A stretch of 64,000 nucleotides of DNA from Polynucleobacter victoriensis. GTDB lineage: Bacteria; Pseudomonadota; Gammaproteobacteria; Burkholderiales; Burkholderiaceae. The notes under the pieces are model-generated. The model was not told the origin of the DNA. It worked only from the letters and a program-made list of their open reading frames with translations, and did no database searches. The stretch spans positions 868,001 through 932,000 of the forward strand of contig NZ_FYEX01000001.1 of the NCBI RefSeq assembly GCF_900187875.1, written 5' to 3'. Of the stretch, positions 42,272 through 51,571 are shown in pieces; within the stretch, counting starts at the first letter, position 1, and each line of letters begins with the position of its first letter. A program made the translations under genes and the position numbers.

Positions 42272-44172
42272 TCTGGAATCTCCTTAGGCCAACGCCCTTC
42301 AATATAGTAATCAAGTGCTTTACGAGCAATAGGTGCCGCTTGTGCTGCACCAAACCCAGCATTTTCTACCACCATCGCAATGGCAATTTTTGGTTTTTCA
42401 GCTGGTGCAAAAACAATGTACAAAGCATGATCCCGTAAAAACTCTGGCGTGCTACTGTGACTGTATGACTTTGAATTTAAGCTAAATACTTGCGCTGTCC
42501 CTGTTTTGCCAGCCGCATTGTATGAGGCACCTTTAAAAGCAGCCGCCGAAGTTCCAAACCTATTAACGTCAAGCATTGCATTAGTAATTACATCAATGTT
42601 TTCTTTTTTAAGAGGAATCTTATAACTCTCTTTGGGTGTTGTAAGAGTCCGTTGTTTACTGATCGGATCTTCGATTGACTTAACAAGATGCGGTTTCATC
42701 ACCACACCCTGATTGGCCAGATTTGCTGTGGCGTGCGCCAACTGCAAAATACTAAAGCTGTTGTATCCCTGCCCAATACCGAGAGAAATGGTTTCTCCTT
42801 CGTACCATTTTTGTTGTTCAGGTTTTTTAAATGAGCGCTCTTTCCAAGCTGTGGATGGCAAGATCCCACGGATTTCACCTTCGAGATCGATACCGGTAAT
42901 TTGACCGAATCCAAGTGGCTTCATGAAGTCATGCATCATGTTGACGCCCATGTCTCTGGCCAAGTGGTAATAGTAGGTGTCACAAGATTCGACAATGGAT
43001 TTAGCCATATCTACACTACCGTGACCACCAACTTTGTCATCTCTGAAGGTGTGATTGCCAAAAGTAAAAAAACCAGGATCTGAAATGGATTGACTTGGGG
43101 TTCGCTTGCCAGTTTCAAGAGCGGCTAGCGCCATAAATGGCTTGTATGTAGAGCCTGGCGGATAGATACCTTTTAAAGGCCTGTTGTAGAGAGGCTTTTC
43201 AAGTGATTCATTAAGAGCCTTCCAGGTTCCTGCATCAATACCTTCAACGAAATCATTTGGATTGAAGTTAGGCTTAGATACGAAGGCGAGAATGTCGCCT
43301 GTTTCTGGTTCAATCGCTACAAAAGCGCCACGTCGTTTTCCATAAAGTTCTTCAACAAGAGCTTGTAACTTGATATCAACCGACAAAACAAGATTTTTAC
43401 CTGGAGTAGATGAAGATGTTGAAAGGGTTCTAACTGCGCGCCCCCCAGCAGTAATCTCAACTTGTTCAAAGCCAGGAGAGCCTCTTAGTGCATATTCATA
43501 GCTTTGTTCTACGCCAATCTTCCCGATATAAGGCATGCCAAGCAGATTAATATTTTTTCTTTGAGCCCAATCTTCGTCTAAGCTTTTGCTCGAGTCCAAT
43601 TCAGCAATTAATTTTTCTCGATCTTTTTGCGAGACGCGGCCAATATAGCCAATTAGATGTGATGCTAATTCACCATAAGGGTATTGCCTAAAGAGGCGTG
43701 CCCTAATCTCAACCCCTGGAAATCTGAATCGTTGAGCAGTAAATCTGGCAACCTCTACATCACTTAATAAAGTTCTAACTGGAAAAGAATCAAATGTTTT
43801 AGATTCACCAGCAAGCTTTAAAAAATTACGTCTATCTTTCGGTTGAATATCAATAACCGTTGAGAGTTCATCAAGTAACTCAGTGAGGCTTGTTTCAACT
43901 TGCGAAGGATTTACTTCGAGGGTGTATGCTGAATAGTTCCTAGCAATCACAATACCATTACGGTCAATAATTAAGCCGCGATTGGCTGGCACTGGCACTA
44001 GCGCTATACGATTATTTTCGGCTGCAGCAGAGTGGCGATGATGAGTAAATACTTGAAGCCAGATGAAGCGTAATAACAAAATTGAGAAGCACACCAAAAC
44101 GAACAGCATAGCAATGCCAAGCCTGTCTTGGAAAGACTTGACCGTTGGTTGGGATTTGCCAAATCTATTCAT
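42253..44172 (-). CDS. mrdA: Penicillin-binding protein 2
   Basis: 639 residues. A short cytoplasmic tail, one membrane helix (about 19-39), a pedestal domain, then a transpeptidase domain with SxxK in PPGSTYKPF (acylated serine), SxN-type region, and KTGT in AAGKTGTAQVF. It crosslinks the glycan made by RodA during elongation. It is 8 bases after mreD and overlaps rodA, so the whole shape set is one operon. Confidence 0.97.
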   Translation of the reverse strand: MNRFGKSQPTVKSFQDRLGIAMLFVLVCFSILLLRFIWLQVFTHHRHSAAAENNRIALVPVPANRGLIIDRNGIVIARNYSAYTLEVNPSQVETSLTELLDELSTVIDIQPKDRRNFLKLAGESKTFDSFPVRTLLSDVEVARFTAQRFRFPGVEIRARLFRQYPYGELASHLIGYIGRVSQKDREKLIAELDSSKSLDEDWAQRKNINLLGMPYIGKIGVEQSYEYALRGSPGFEQVEITAGGRAVRTLSTSSSTPGKNLVLSVDIKLQALVEELYGKRRGAFVAIEPETGDILAFVSKPNFNPNDFVEGIDAGTWKALNESLEKPLYNRPLKGIYPPGSTYKPFMALAALETGKRTPSQSISDPGFFTFGNHTFRDDKVGGHGSVDMAKSIVESCDTYYYHLARDMGVNMMHDFMKPLGFGQITGIDLEGEIRGILPSTAWKERSFKKPEQQKWYEGETISLGIGQGYNSFSILQLAHATANLANQGVVMKPHLVKSIEDPISKQRTLTTPKESYKIPLKKENIDVITNAMLDVNRFGTSAAAFKGASYNAAGKTGTAQVFSLNSKSYSHSSTPEFLRDHALYIVFAPAEKPKIAIAMVVENAGFGAAQAAPIARKALDYYIEGRWPKEIPEWKNAP

Positions 44173-44180
44173 TTAGTCAA

Positions 44181-44699
44181 TTAAATCGGACGATTTAGAT
44201 CAACATCAGTAGGTCGTCTTTGAGGGGCTAACAAAAGCCACACTGCAACAGGCCACAATAGCGCCTCGATAAAAGCGGAAAATAAACTAGCCCACGCCCA
44301 CAGAGGTAGTTCACCTGATGCAATCCATCTAATTGCAAGCGGCCAAATTGAGGCTGCAAAAAACAAAGGTAAAAGATGTAGTGCTTGCTGAACTCTGGCA
44401 AAGCCTAAAACACGCCTTTGCCAGTAAATACCAAAGAAAGCGATTACTGGGTACATAAATGCATGCTGGCCTAATAGGCTACCGTTGTGTACATCCATAA
44501 TGAGCCCCAACGAAAATGCCCAAACCACTCCCACTCTGCGAGGTTGGTAGATTGTCCAAAAGACCAAGCAAATTAATAACCAGTCGGGCACCCAGGGAGC
44601 ATTGCCCAGGGGTAAAAAATTAAGCAATAGAGCTGCAAATAAGCTAAAGCCTATAAATAATGGGTTGGCAGGTCGAAGAATGTAACCGCTTTCAATCAT
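44181..44699 (-). CDS. mreD: Rod shape-determining protein MreD
   Basis: 172 residues with five to six hydrophobic helices and few conserved polar residues, as usual for MreD. Segment LVFWTIYQPRRVGVVWAFSLGLIMD matches the family centre. It links MreC to the elongasome in the inner membrane. Its ATG overlaps the mreC stop (ATGA). Assignment is helped by position. Confidence 0.94.
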   Translation of the reverse strand: MIESGYILRPANPLFIGFSLFAALLLNFLPLGNAPWVPDWLLICLVFWTIYQPRRVGVVWAFSLGLIMDVHNGSLLGQHAFMYPVIAFFGIYWQRRVLGFARVQQALHLLPLFFAASIWPLAIRWIASGELPLWAWASLFSAFIEALLWPVAVWLLLAPQRRPTDVDLNRPI

Positions 44700-45610
44700 G
44701 GCTTGCCTCTGTATAAGCGGTTAGATTTGTTTTCTACAGGTTTAATAGCTTTAGACGGGTCTGGTCTAGGTCCAAAACCTGCATCATAAAAAAGAATCAT
44801 GACGTGCCTAAAACGATTGACCCCGCCTACTGGTGAGCAGTAGACGTAAGCAAAATTTTTATCTACATTACGATCAATTTTATCGACAGTGGCTACGGCA
44901 AATCCTGGTGGATAAACACCATCTATACCTGAGGTCATTAATACATCGCCGACCTGTAAATCACTTACAGCTGCCATGTGTCTTAACTCTAAAGGTCTAC
45001 CCCTGCCGTTGCCGTGTAATGCTCCTCTTAAGCCGTTTCTAGCAACCTGAATTGGAATCACCATGTCACGATCGTCCAATAAAGCCACTTCAGATTTTTT
45101 TTCCATCACTCGAACAACTTGCCCAACAATTCCTTGGTGGTCGGCAACGGCTTGGCCCGGGGTGATGTTGCTACTTGCACCCCTGTCAATCACAACTCGC
45201 TGCGAAAGCGGGTTATTGGGGCTGTAGAGAATTTGACTAATTAATATTTTGAAGCGAGTTTGTTCTTGTATACCAATTAGTTTTCTTAGCTGTGCATTTT
45301 CTGACATGAATAATTCAGATTGATTGGCCAGCAAGGTTAATTCAGCCACTCGCTTTGTTAGAGCTTCGTTTTCTTGCTCAAGTGAACCTTTAGTGGTTAG
45401 GTAGTCGTAGCTGGCTATGAGACCATCTCTTGGCGCAAGCATGATGGCTTCGAAAGGAGTCAGCAGAAAACTCGCAATTGAACGTACGTGCCCCATTGCT
45501 TTGAATTGATAATCCACTACCATCAAAATTAGGCTGACCAAAAGGCAAGCAGCCAGCTTGATTAAAGCTGGCGTGCCTTGTTTAAATAGTGGAGGTGGAC
45601 TAAGCTGCAA
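44696..45610 (-). CDS. mreC: Rod shape-determining protein MreC
   Basis: 304 residues. Short basic cytoplasmic N-terminus, one membrane helix (about 16-34), a coiled coil (about 70-105), then two beta-barrel domains with VVIDRGASSNITPGQAV and VGDVLMTSGIDGVYPPGF. It bridges cytoplasmic MreB with periplasmic PBP2. It is 27 bases after mreB. Confidence 0.96.
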   Translation of the reverse strand: MQLSPPPLFKQGTPALIKLAACLLVSLILMVVDYQFKAMGHVRSIASFLLTPFEAIMLAPRDGLIASYDYLTTKGSLEQENEALTKRVAELTLLANQSELFMSENAQLRKLIGIQEQTRFKILISQILYSPNNPLSQRVVIDRGASSNITPGQAVADHQGIVGQVVRVMEKKSEVALLDDRDMVIPIQVARNGLRGALHGNGRGRPLELRHMAAVSDLQVGDVLMTSGIDGVYPPGFAVATVDKIDRNVDKNFAYVYCSPVGGVNRFRHVMILFYDAGFGPRPDPSKAIKPVENKSNRLYRGKP

Positions 45611-45637
45611 TTAAATCTCGGTAGCTGCTTAGGCGAC

Positions 45638-46681
45638 TTATTCTTGTGAGAATACGCCGCCTAGTTTGTCCATGCGCTCTAAAGCCATGCCTGAGCCTCT
45701 AACAACGCATGTCAAAGGATCTTCAGCAACGTGCACTGGCAAGCCTGTTTCCTCAAGCAAGAGACGATCTAAGTCTCTCAATAGCGCGCCGCCGCCTGTA
45801 AGCATCATGCCGCGATCGGCGATATCTGATGCTAGCTCAGGGGGTGTTTGCTCCAGTGCAACCTTAACAGCGGTAACAATTTGATTGAGAGGATCTGTTA
45901 GGGCCTCCAAAATCTCGTTGCTAGTAACGGTAAAGCTTCTTGGAATACCTTCAGATAGGTTGCGACCACGAATTTCCATGTCTTTTACCTCAGAACCAGG
46001 GAAGGCCGAGCCAATAGTCTTTTTGATGGCTTCAGATGTTTGCTCGCCAATTAACATGCCGTAGTTGCGGCGGATGTAATTGATGATGGCTTCATCAAAT
46101 TTATCTCCACCAACGCGGATGGAGCCCTTGTAAACCATGCCGCCAAGGGACATAACACCAACTTCTGTGGTGCCGCCACCAATATCAACAACCATCGAGC
46201 CAGAAGCCTCTGAAACTGGTAATCCGGCGCCAATAGCTGCGGCCATAGGCTCTTCGATGAGGTACACCTGAGATGCGCCAGCGCCTAATGCTGATTCACG
46301 AATTGCGCGTCTTTCTACCTGAGTGGAGCCGCAAGGCACGCAAATAATGATTCTAGGGCTAGGTTTAAGCAATTTGGTCTCGTGAACCATTTTGATGAAT
46401 TGCTTAAGCATTTGTTCTGTGATGGTGAAATCAGCAATAACACCATCTTTCATAGGGCGAATTGCTTCAATATTGCCTGGAACGCGGCCAAGCATCTGTT
46501 TGGCTTCCTTACCAACGGCTAAAATAGTCTTTTTACCGTTAGGGCCGCCTTCTTGGCGAATTGCCACAACAGATGGTTCATCGAGGACAATGCCCTTATC
46601 ACGCATGTAAATCAGGGTGTTGGCAGTGCCTAAGTCGATGGCTAAGTCATTAGAAAAGTAGTTGCGAAAGAGACCAAACAT
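45638..46681 (-). CDS. mreB: Actin-like cell shape protein MreB
   Basis: 347 residues, the standard length. Actin-fold phosphate loops: DLGTANTLIY near the N-terminus, VDIGGGTTEVGVMSLGG in the middle and LTGGGALLRDLDRLL near the end. The N-terminal MFGLFRNYFSNDLAID includes the amphipathic membrane-binding stretch. It is the first gene of mreBCD-mrdA-rodA and is divergent from gatC with 67 bases between. Confidence 0.98.
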   Translation of the reverse strand: MFGLFRNYFSNDLAIDLGTANTLIYMRDKGIVLDEPSVVAIRQEGGPNGKKTILAVGKEAKQMLGRVPGNIEAIRPMKDGVIADFTITEQMLKQFIKMVHETKLLKPSPRIIICVPCGSTQVERRAIRESALGAGASQVYLIEEPMAAAIGAGLPVSEASGSMVVDIGGGTTEVGVMSLGGMVYKGSIRVGGDKFDEAIINYIRRNYGMLIGEQTSEAIKKTIGSAFPGSEVKDMEIRGRNLSEGIPRSFTVTSNEILEALTDPLNQIVTAVKVALEQTPPELASDIADRGMMLTGGGALLRDLDRLLLEETGLPVHVAEDPLTCVVRGSGMALERMDKLGGVFSQE

Positions 46682-46748
46682 AATATAAGTGGGAAAATAG
46701 ATTAATTAATACGTTAATGAACCCTTTAATGATACCGCAGCAGGACAA

Positions 46749-47042
46749 ATGAATCTCGAAGACGTTAAGCGCATAGCGCATTTATCCCATTTAGCCATCT
46801 CAGAAGATGAGGCTAAGGCAACTCTTGAGCAACTACAAAAAGTCTTTAACTTGGTAGAGCAAATGCAGGCAGTCAATACAGATGACATTGAACCGTTAGC
46901 TCATCCAATTGAGCAAATTATGACTATTGCGCAACCGTTGCGTGACGATGTTGTAACTGAGTTAGATCAGCGCGATGCTTATATGAAAAATGCGCCAGCA
47001 GAGCATGATGGTTTGTTTTTGGTGCCAAAGGTGATTGAATGA
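46749..47042 (+). CDS. gatC: Asp-tRNA(Asn)/Glu-tRNA(Gln) amidotransferase subunit C
   Basis: 97 residues. The N-terminal MNLEDVKRIAHLSHLAISEDE matches the GatC helix; the C-terminus FLVPKVIE is typical. It stabilises the GatA-GatB contact. It overlaps gatA by four bases (ATGA). Confidence 0.96.
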   Translation: MNLEDVKRIAHLSHLAISEDEAKATLEQLQKVFNLVEQMQAVNTDDIEPLAHPIEQIMTIAQPLRDDVVTELDQRDAYMKNAPAEHDGLFLVPKVIE

Positions 47043-48535
47043 GCTGGCATACCAAAACAATTAAAGAGATATCTACTAGCTTGCAGACAAAAGAAGTTAG
47101 CAGTCAAGAGTTGGCAGCTTATTTCTTGCAACGCATCTCGGGTGCTGCTGAATTAAATGCATTTGTTGACCTTAATGAAGAGCAAACAATGCATGAGGCC
47201 AAGTTGGCTGATGAGCAACTGGCAAGTGGAAACAAGTCATTGTTGATGGGCATACCTCTTGCTCATAAAGATGTATTTGTTACTAAGCATTGGAAAACAA
47301 CAGCTGGCTCAAAAATATTAACTAATTACCTTAGCCCATTTGATGCACATGTTGTCGCTGAGTTGCGTGGAGCGGGCATGGTTTGCTTGGGCAAGGTGAA
47401 TATGGATGAATTTGCGATGGGCTCAACTAATGAGAGTTCATACGCAGGCGTTGCAAAAAATCCATGGGCTATTGATAGAGTCCCAGGGGGGTCATCAGGT
47501 GGTTCAGCGATTGCAGTTGCAGCTGGTTTATCCCTTGCGGCTACAGGTACCGATACGGGCGGGTCAATTAGACAGCCAGCATCACTATGTGGCATTACTG
47601 GGATAAAGCCGACTTACGGAAAAGTGTCTCGATTTGGCATGATTGCTTATGCATCTTCGCTAGACCAAGCGGGCCCCATGGCAAAAACGGCAGAAGATTG
47701 CGCAATCATGTTGAATGTCATGGCTGGGCATGATGCTAAAGATTCAACAAGCTTGGATAGAGCAAAAGAAGATTACACAAAAAATTTAGGCAAGACCTGG
47801 AGTGGTGAAGCCGGCTTGCCTTTAAAGGGCTTAAGAGTTGGTTTGCCAAAAGAATATTTTGGTGATGGACTTAGCTCTGATGTTCGTCAGGCTGTTGAGG
47901 CTGCAATTGAACAACTAAAAAAAATGGGCGCAGAGTGCGTACCAGTTACTTTGCCAAAAACAGAATTATCGATTCCTGTTTATTACGTGATTGCACCGGC
48001 TGAGGCATCTAGTAACTTAAGTCGTTTTGATGGTGTGCGATATGGTCACCGCGCAGATAAATATGATGATTTACTGGATATGTATAAGCGATCAAGGTCG
48101 GAAGGTTTTGGCGCAGAGGTAAAGCGCAGAATCATGATTGGAACTTATGTTCTATCACATGGCTATTACGATGCATATTATTTGAAGGCGCAGCGTATCC
48201 GCAGAATTATTGCGCAAGATTTCCAGAATGCATTTGAGTCTTGCGACATTATTGCTGGCCCAGTTGCACCTACAGTTGCTGGGAAAATTGGTGAAAAGGT
48301 TTCAGACCCTACGCAAATGTATCTAGAAGACATTTATACGCTTTCACCGAATTTGGCTGGCTTGCCTGCAATGAGCATGCCTTGTGGGTTTGGTGACAAT
48401 CAGATGCCAGTCGGTATTCAGTTAATTGGCAATTATTTTTCCGAAGCCCAACTTTTACAAGTTGCACATGCTTATCAGTTGGAGACTGATTGGCACAAGG
48501 CGCAATCACCGTTCTCTCAGAAAGGTGGTTTGTGA
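47039..48535 (+). CDS. gatA: Asp-tRNA(Asn)/Glu-tRNA(Gln) amidotransferase subunit A
   Basis: 498 residues, amidase-signature family. The Lys of the triad is in PLAHKDVFV; the cis-Ser and nucleophilic Ser are in PGGSSGGSA and TDTGGSIRQPAS. It hydrolyses glutamine and passes ammonia to GatB for making Gln-tRNA (and/or Asn-tRNA). Overlaps gatC and gatB. Confidence 0.98.
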   Translation: MSWHTKTIKEISTSLQTKEVSSQELAAYFLQRISGAAELNAFVDLNEEQTMHEAKLADEQLASGNKSLLMGIPLAHKDVFVTKHWKTTAGSKILTNYLSPFDAHVVAELRGAGMVCLGKVNMDEFAMGSTNESSYAGVAKNPWAIDRVPGGSSGGSAIAVAAGLSLAATGTDTGGSIRQPASLCGITGIKPTYGKVSRFGMIAYASSLDQAGPMAKTAEDCAIMLNVMAGHDAKDSTSLDRAKEDYTKNLGKTWSGEAGLPLKGLRVGLPKEYFGDGLSSDVRQAVEAAIEQLKKMGAECVPVTLPKTELSIPVYYVIAPAEASSNLSRFDGVRYGHRADKYDDLLDMYKRSRSEGFGAEVKRRIMIGTYVLSHGYYDAYYLKAQRIRRIIAQDFQNAFESCDIIAGPVAPTVAGKIGEKVSDPTQMYLEDIYTLSPNLAGLPAMSMPCGFGDNQMPVGIQLIGNYFSEAQLLQVAHAYQLETDWHKAQSPFSQKGGL

Positions 48536-50001
48536 TGAAGTGGGAAGTTGTGATCGGCATGGAAACCCATGCGCAGCTAAGAACAAACTCAAAAATTTTT
48601 AGTGGCGCTTCAATTAATTTTGGCGCGGAACCAAATCGTCAAGCTTGCGCTGTTGATTTAGCCTTGCCTGGTGTGCTACCTGTTTTAAATAAAGAAGCAG
48701 TTGCCCACGCAATTAGATTTGGTTTGGCTGTGGGTGCGCATGTTGCGCCATTTAGTATTTTTGCTCGTAAGAACTATTTCTATCCAGACTTACCAAAAGG
48801 GTATCAAATTAGTCAATTTGAGATTCCGGTTGTACAGGGTGGCAAGGTCAATATTGTTTTAGATGGCGTTGCTAAAACTGTTCAATTAACAAGAGCGCAT
48901 CTTGAAGAAGATGCGGGCAAGTCACTGCATGAAGATTTTCGTGGCCCACATGGTGAGCCTTCTAGTGGCATAGACCTTAATAGAGCTGGTACACCTTTAT
49001 TGGAAATTGTGACTGAGCCAGATATGCGAAGTGCTGCAGAGGCAGTTGCATATGCAAAGGCATTGCATAGCTTGGTTGTCTGGTTGGGTGTGTGTGATGG
49101 CAATATGCAAGAAGGTTCATTCCGTTGCGACGCCAACGTTTCTGTTCGCCCAGAGGGGCAAGCTGAATTTGGCACACGTTGCGAAATTAAAAATCTGAAT
49201 TCCTTTAGATTTTTAGAAGAAGCTATTCAGTATGAAGTACGAAGACAAATAGAGTTAATTGAGGATGGCGGCAGAGTTATTCAAGAAACTCGTTTGTACG
49301 ATCCAGATAAAAAAGAAACTCGTAGCATGCGTAGTAAAGAGGATGCTAACGATTATCGCTACTTCCCTGATCCAGATTTGTTGCCATTAATCATTTCTGA
49401 AGAGTGGATTGCTAAAGAACGTGCTGAAATGACTGAGTTACCTGCTCAGAAGGCGGAACGTTGGCAGGCTAGTTTTGGTTTATCCGCATATGATTGCCAA
49501 GTGCTGACCCAAGAAAAGTCGACAGCTGAGTTTTACGAGGCGTTGGTTAAGCAGCTCAATAAAGATCAAGCTAAAGCCGCAGCTAACTTGATGGCTGGAG
49601 AGTTTGCATCTGCCCTTAATAAAGATGGCATTAGCGCAGATCAATCACCATTAAACCCACAACAAATAGCAAAGCTAATTGAGCGGATTGCTGATGGAAC
49701 TATTTCTAACAAGATTGCCAAAGAAATATTTGCAGTGATGTGGGATGAGAGAGCAACAGATGTTGATGCTGTTGATCGAATCATCGAAGCCAAGGGGCTT
49801 AAGCAAATTAGCGATAGTGGAGCTCTTGAAGCAATTATTGACCAAGTTCTATCAGCAAATCAAAAATCAGTTGAAGAATTTAGGGCTGGAAAAGAAAAGG
49901 CATTTAATGCTTTGATTGGCCAAATTATGAAAGCCACTCAAGGTAAGGCTAATCCACAACAAGTTAATAAGTTGTTAACAGATAAGTTGAGCAAAACATG
50001 A
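48535..50001 (+). CDS. gatB: Asp-tRNA(Asn)/Glu-tRNA(Gln) amidotransferase subunit B
   Basis: 488 residues from the ATG at 48535, which shares a base with the gatA stop (TGATG); an earlier in-frame start would extend into gatA. MKWEVVIGMETHAQLRTNSKIFSG opening and the LPGVLPVLNKEAV and FYPDLPKGYQISQ blocks are the GatB hallmark, with the C-terminal YqeY-like tRNA-binding tail. It activates the Glu or Asp carboxyl on the tRNA and amidates it. Overlaps the DUF484 gene by 4 bases. Confidence 0.98.
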   Translation: MKWEVVIGMETHAQLRTNSKIFSGASINFGAEPNRQACAVDLALPGVLPVLNKEAVAHAIRFGLAVGAHVAPFSIFARKNYFYPDLPKGYQISQFEIPVVQGGKVNIVLDGVAKTVQLTRAHLEEDAGKSLHEDFRGPHGEPSSGIDLNRAGTPLLEIVTEPDMRSAAEAVAYAKALHSLVVWLGVCDGNMQEGSFRCDANVSVRPEGQAEFGTRCEIKNLNSFRFLEEAIQYEVRRQIELIEDGGRVIQETRLYDPDKKETRSMRSKEDANDYRYFPDPDLLPLIISEEWIAKERAEMTELPAQKAERWQASFGLSAYDCQVLTQEKSTAEFYEALVKQLNKDQAKAAANLMAGEFASALNKDGISADQSPLNPQQIAKLIERIADGTISNKIAKEIFAVMWDERATDVDAVDRIIEAKGLKQISDSGALEAIIDQVLSANQKSVEEFRAGKEKAFNALIGQIMKATQGKANPQQVNKLLTDKLSKT

Positions 50002-50603
50002 CACAAAATGAAACTAATTCGATTGAGCAACAAGAGCGTGAAGCTTTGGTTGCTGAGTGGCTCAAAGCAACGCCGGGCTTTTTTGACAGACATGCAGAAC
50101 TTTTATCTGAGATTCAGTTAAAAAACCCGCATGGTGACAGAGCGATTTCATTGCAAGAGCGTCAGTTAGGTGTTTTGCGTCAACAAAATCAAGCCTTAAA
50201 TCAGCGCCTTTCAGAGATGCTCAGATTCGGTAGTCAAAATGACAAAACACAAGGTCTGATGATTGCTTGGTTAAAAAGTTTGCTTTTGGCTAAGTCAGAG
50301 TCTGACGTCAGATCCACGATTGCTGATGGCTTGGCAAGTGTGTTTGGTATTGAATTGGTGAAGTTAGTTGATGGCCTCGATTTGCCAAGCTATTGTGGTA
50401 GTGCAGATAAGGCTGGAAGTGCGTTTGAGCCTCATCTAAATGATGAGATAAAAAGCTTGGCAGTGATTAATTTGTCAAATGTAAATGCTCAGATTTTGTT
50501 GGCGAGTCATCACCCAGAAAAGTTCACCGCTGATATGGGCAGTGTCTATTTAGATCAAATCGGTGAGTTGGCGTCGGCAGCAATTACCAGATCTAAGGAA
50601 TAG
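49998..50603 (+). CDS. DUF484 family protein
   Basis: 201 residues. An N-terminal helical segment with VAEWLKATPGFFDRHAELL, a coiled coil (about 45-75) and a GAF-like C-terminal domain, the architecture of DUF484. The family is usually upstream of xerC, and here it precedes xerC by 8 bases, so it may have a role in chromosome dimer resolution or cell division, but none is established. Overlaps gatB (ATGA). Confidence 0.85.
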   Translation: MTQNETNSIEQQEREALVAEWLKATPGFFDRHAELLSEIQLKNPHGDRAISLQERQLGVLRQQNQALNQRLSEMLRFGSQNDKTQGLMIAWLKSLLLAKSESDVRSTIADGLASVFGIELVKLVDGLDLPSYCGSADKAGSAFEPHLNDEIKSLAVINLSNVNAQILLASHHPEKFTADMGSVYLDQIGELASAAITRSKE

Positions 50604-50611
50604 GATTAGAC

Positions 50612-51571
50612 ATGAACGAAAGCCTCGCGGAGGAATACCTGCGCGAACTTCATGTTCTACGACAGGTATCAAAGCATACGATAGCTGCTTATAAGAAAGA
50701 CCTCGACTACCTATTGAGTCGATTGCAAGAAGTTGGTTTGAAGTTTTCAGATTTAAGCTCTGATCAAGTTCGAAACTGGGTGGCAAAGTTACACGCAGAA
50801 GGACATGCACCCCGTAGTATTGCTAGAACCTTGTCTGCTTGGCGTGGCTTTTATTTATGGTTGGCCAATCAAAAAGGTTTGGTTAAAACAAATCCTTTGA
50901 GCGATGTTAGAGCTCCTAAGAGAGCCAAGCCATTGCCTAAAGCTCTATCAGTTGAAAATGCAATAAGCCTTGTTGAGAGCGCCAATCAAGAAGCCATACA
51001 AAATGATTTATTTTTAAGGGCTAGAGATCGTGCAATTGTTGAATTACTTTATTCCTCAGGTTTGCGCTTGTCTGAGCTGCTTGGTATTGATTTAACTCCA
51101 GTTGACACAAAAGAATATTCATCGGCTGGTTGGATTGATTTTGAGGCTGGTGAAGTAATGGTGTTAGGTAAGGGCAAAAAAAGAAGAACTGTGCCTGTAG
51201 GTACAGCTGCGATTAATGCGTTGCGTGAGTGGATAACGGTTAGAGCCGACCATATTAATGAGCAACAAGAAGTCCCTCAGCCTTTATTCATTAACAAGCA
51301 AGGCAAAAGAGTGTCTGCGAGAACCATTCAAAAACATTTGGCAGAATTGGCTATAAAAGCTGGCTTGCCAACACATGTACATCCACATATGTTGAGGCAC
51401 AGTTTTGCAAGCCACGTTTTACAATCGTCTGGTGATTTGCGGGCCGTACAAGAAATGCTGGGTCATGCAAGCATTACCAGTACACAAATTTACACGGCTT
51501 TGGATTTCCAACATTTGGCCCAAGCATATGATTTGGCGCACCCCAGAGCTAAAAACAAGAAGAGTCAATAA
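50612..51571 (+). CDS. xerC: Site-specific tyrosine recombinase XerC
   Basis: 319 residues. N-terminal SAM-like core-binding domain (EYLRELHVLRQVSKHTIAAY) and C-terminal catalytic domain with Arg in SSGLRLSELLG, Lys in the beta-hairpin GKGKKRRTVPVG, HxxR in HMLRHSFASHVL, His in LGHASITSTQIYT and the tyrosine following. With XerD it resolves chromosome dimers at dif. It is chromosomal, not an integrase: no att repeats or phage genes are near. Shares one base with the next gene (TAATG). Confidence 0.94.
   Translation: MNESLAEEYLRELHVLRQVSKHTIAAYKKDLDYLLSRLQEVGLKFSDLSSDQVRNWVAKLHAEGHAPRSIARTLSAWRGFYLWLANQKGLVKTNPLSDVRAPKRAKPLPKALSVENAISLVESANQEAIQNDLFLRARDRAIVELLYSSGLRLSELLGIDLTPVDTKEYSSAGWIDFEAGEVMVLGKGKKRRTVPVGTAAINALREWITVRADHINEQQEVPQPLFINKQGKRVSARTIQKHLAELAIKAGLPTHVHPHMLRHSFASHVLQSSGDLRAVQEMLGHASITSTQIYTALDFQHLAQAYDLAHPRAKNKKSQ

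Noticed and set aside
50612..51571. Tyrosine recombinase as a sign of a mobile element
   Set aside because: It sits in the conserved gat-DUF484-xerC block, has XerC length and motifs, and no att repeats, tRNA junction or phage genes are nearby.
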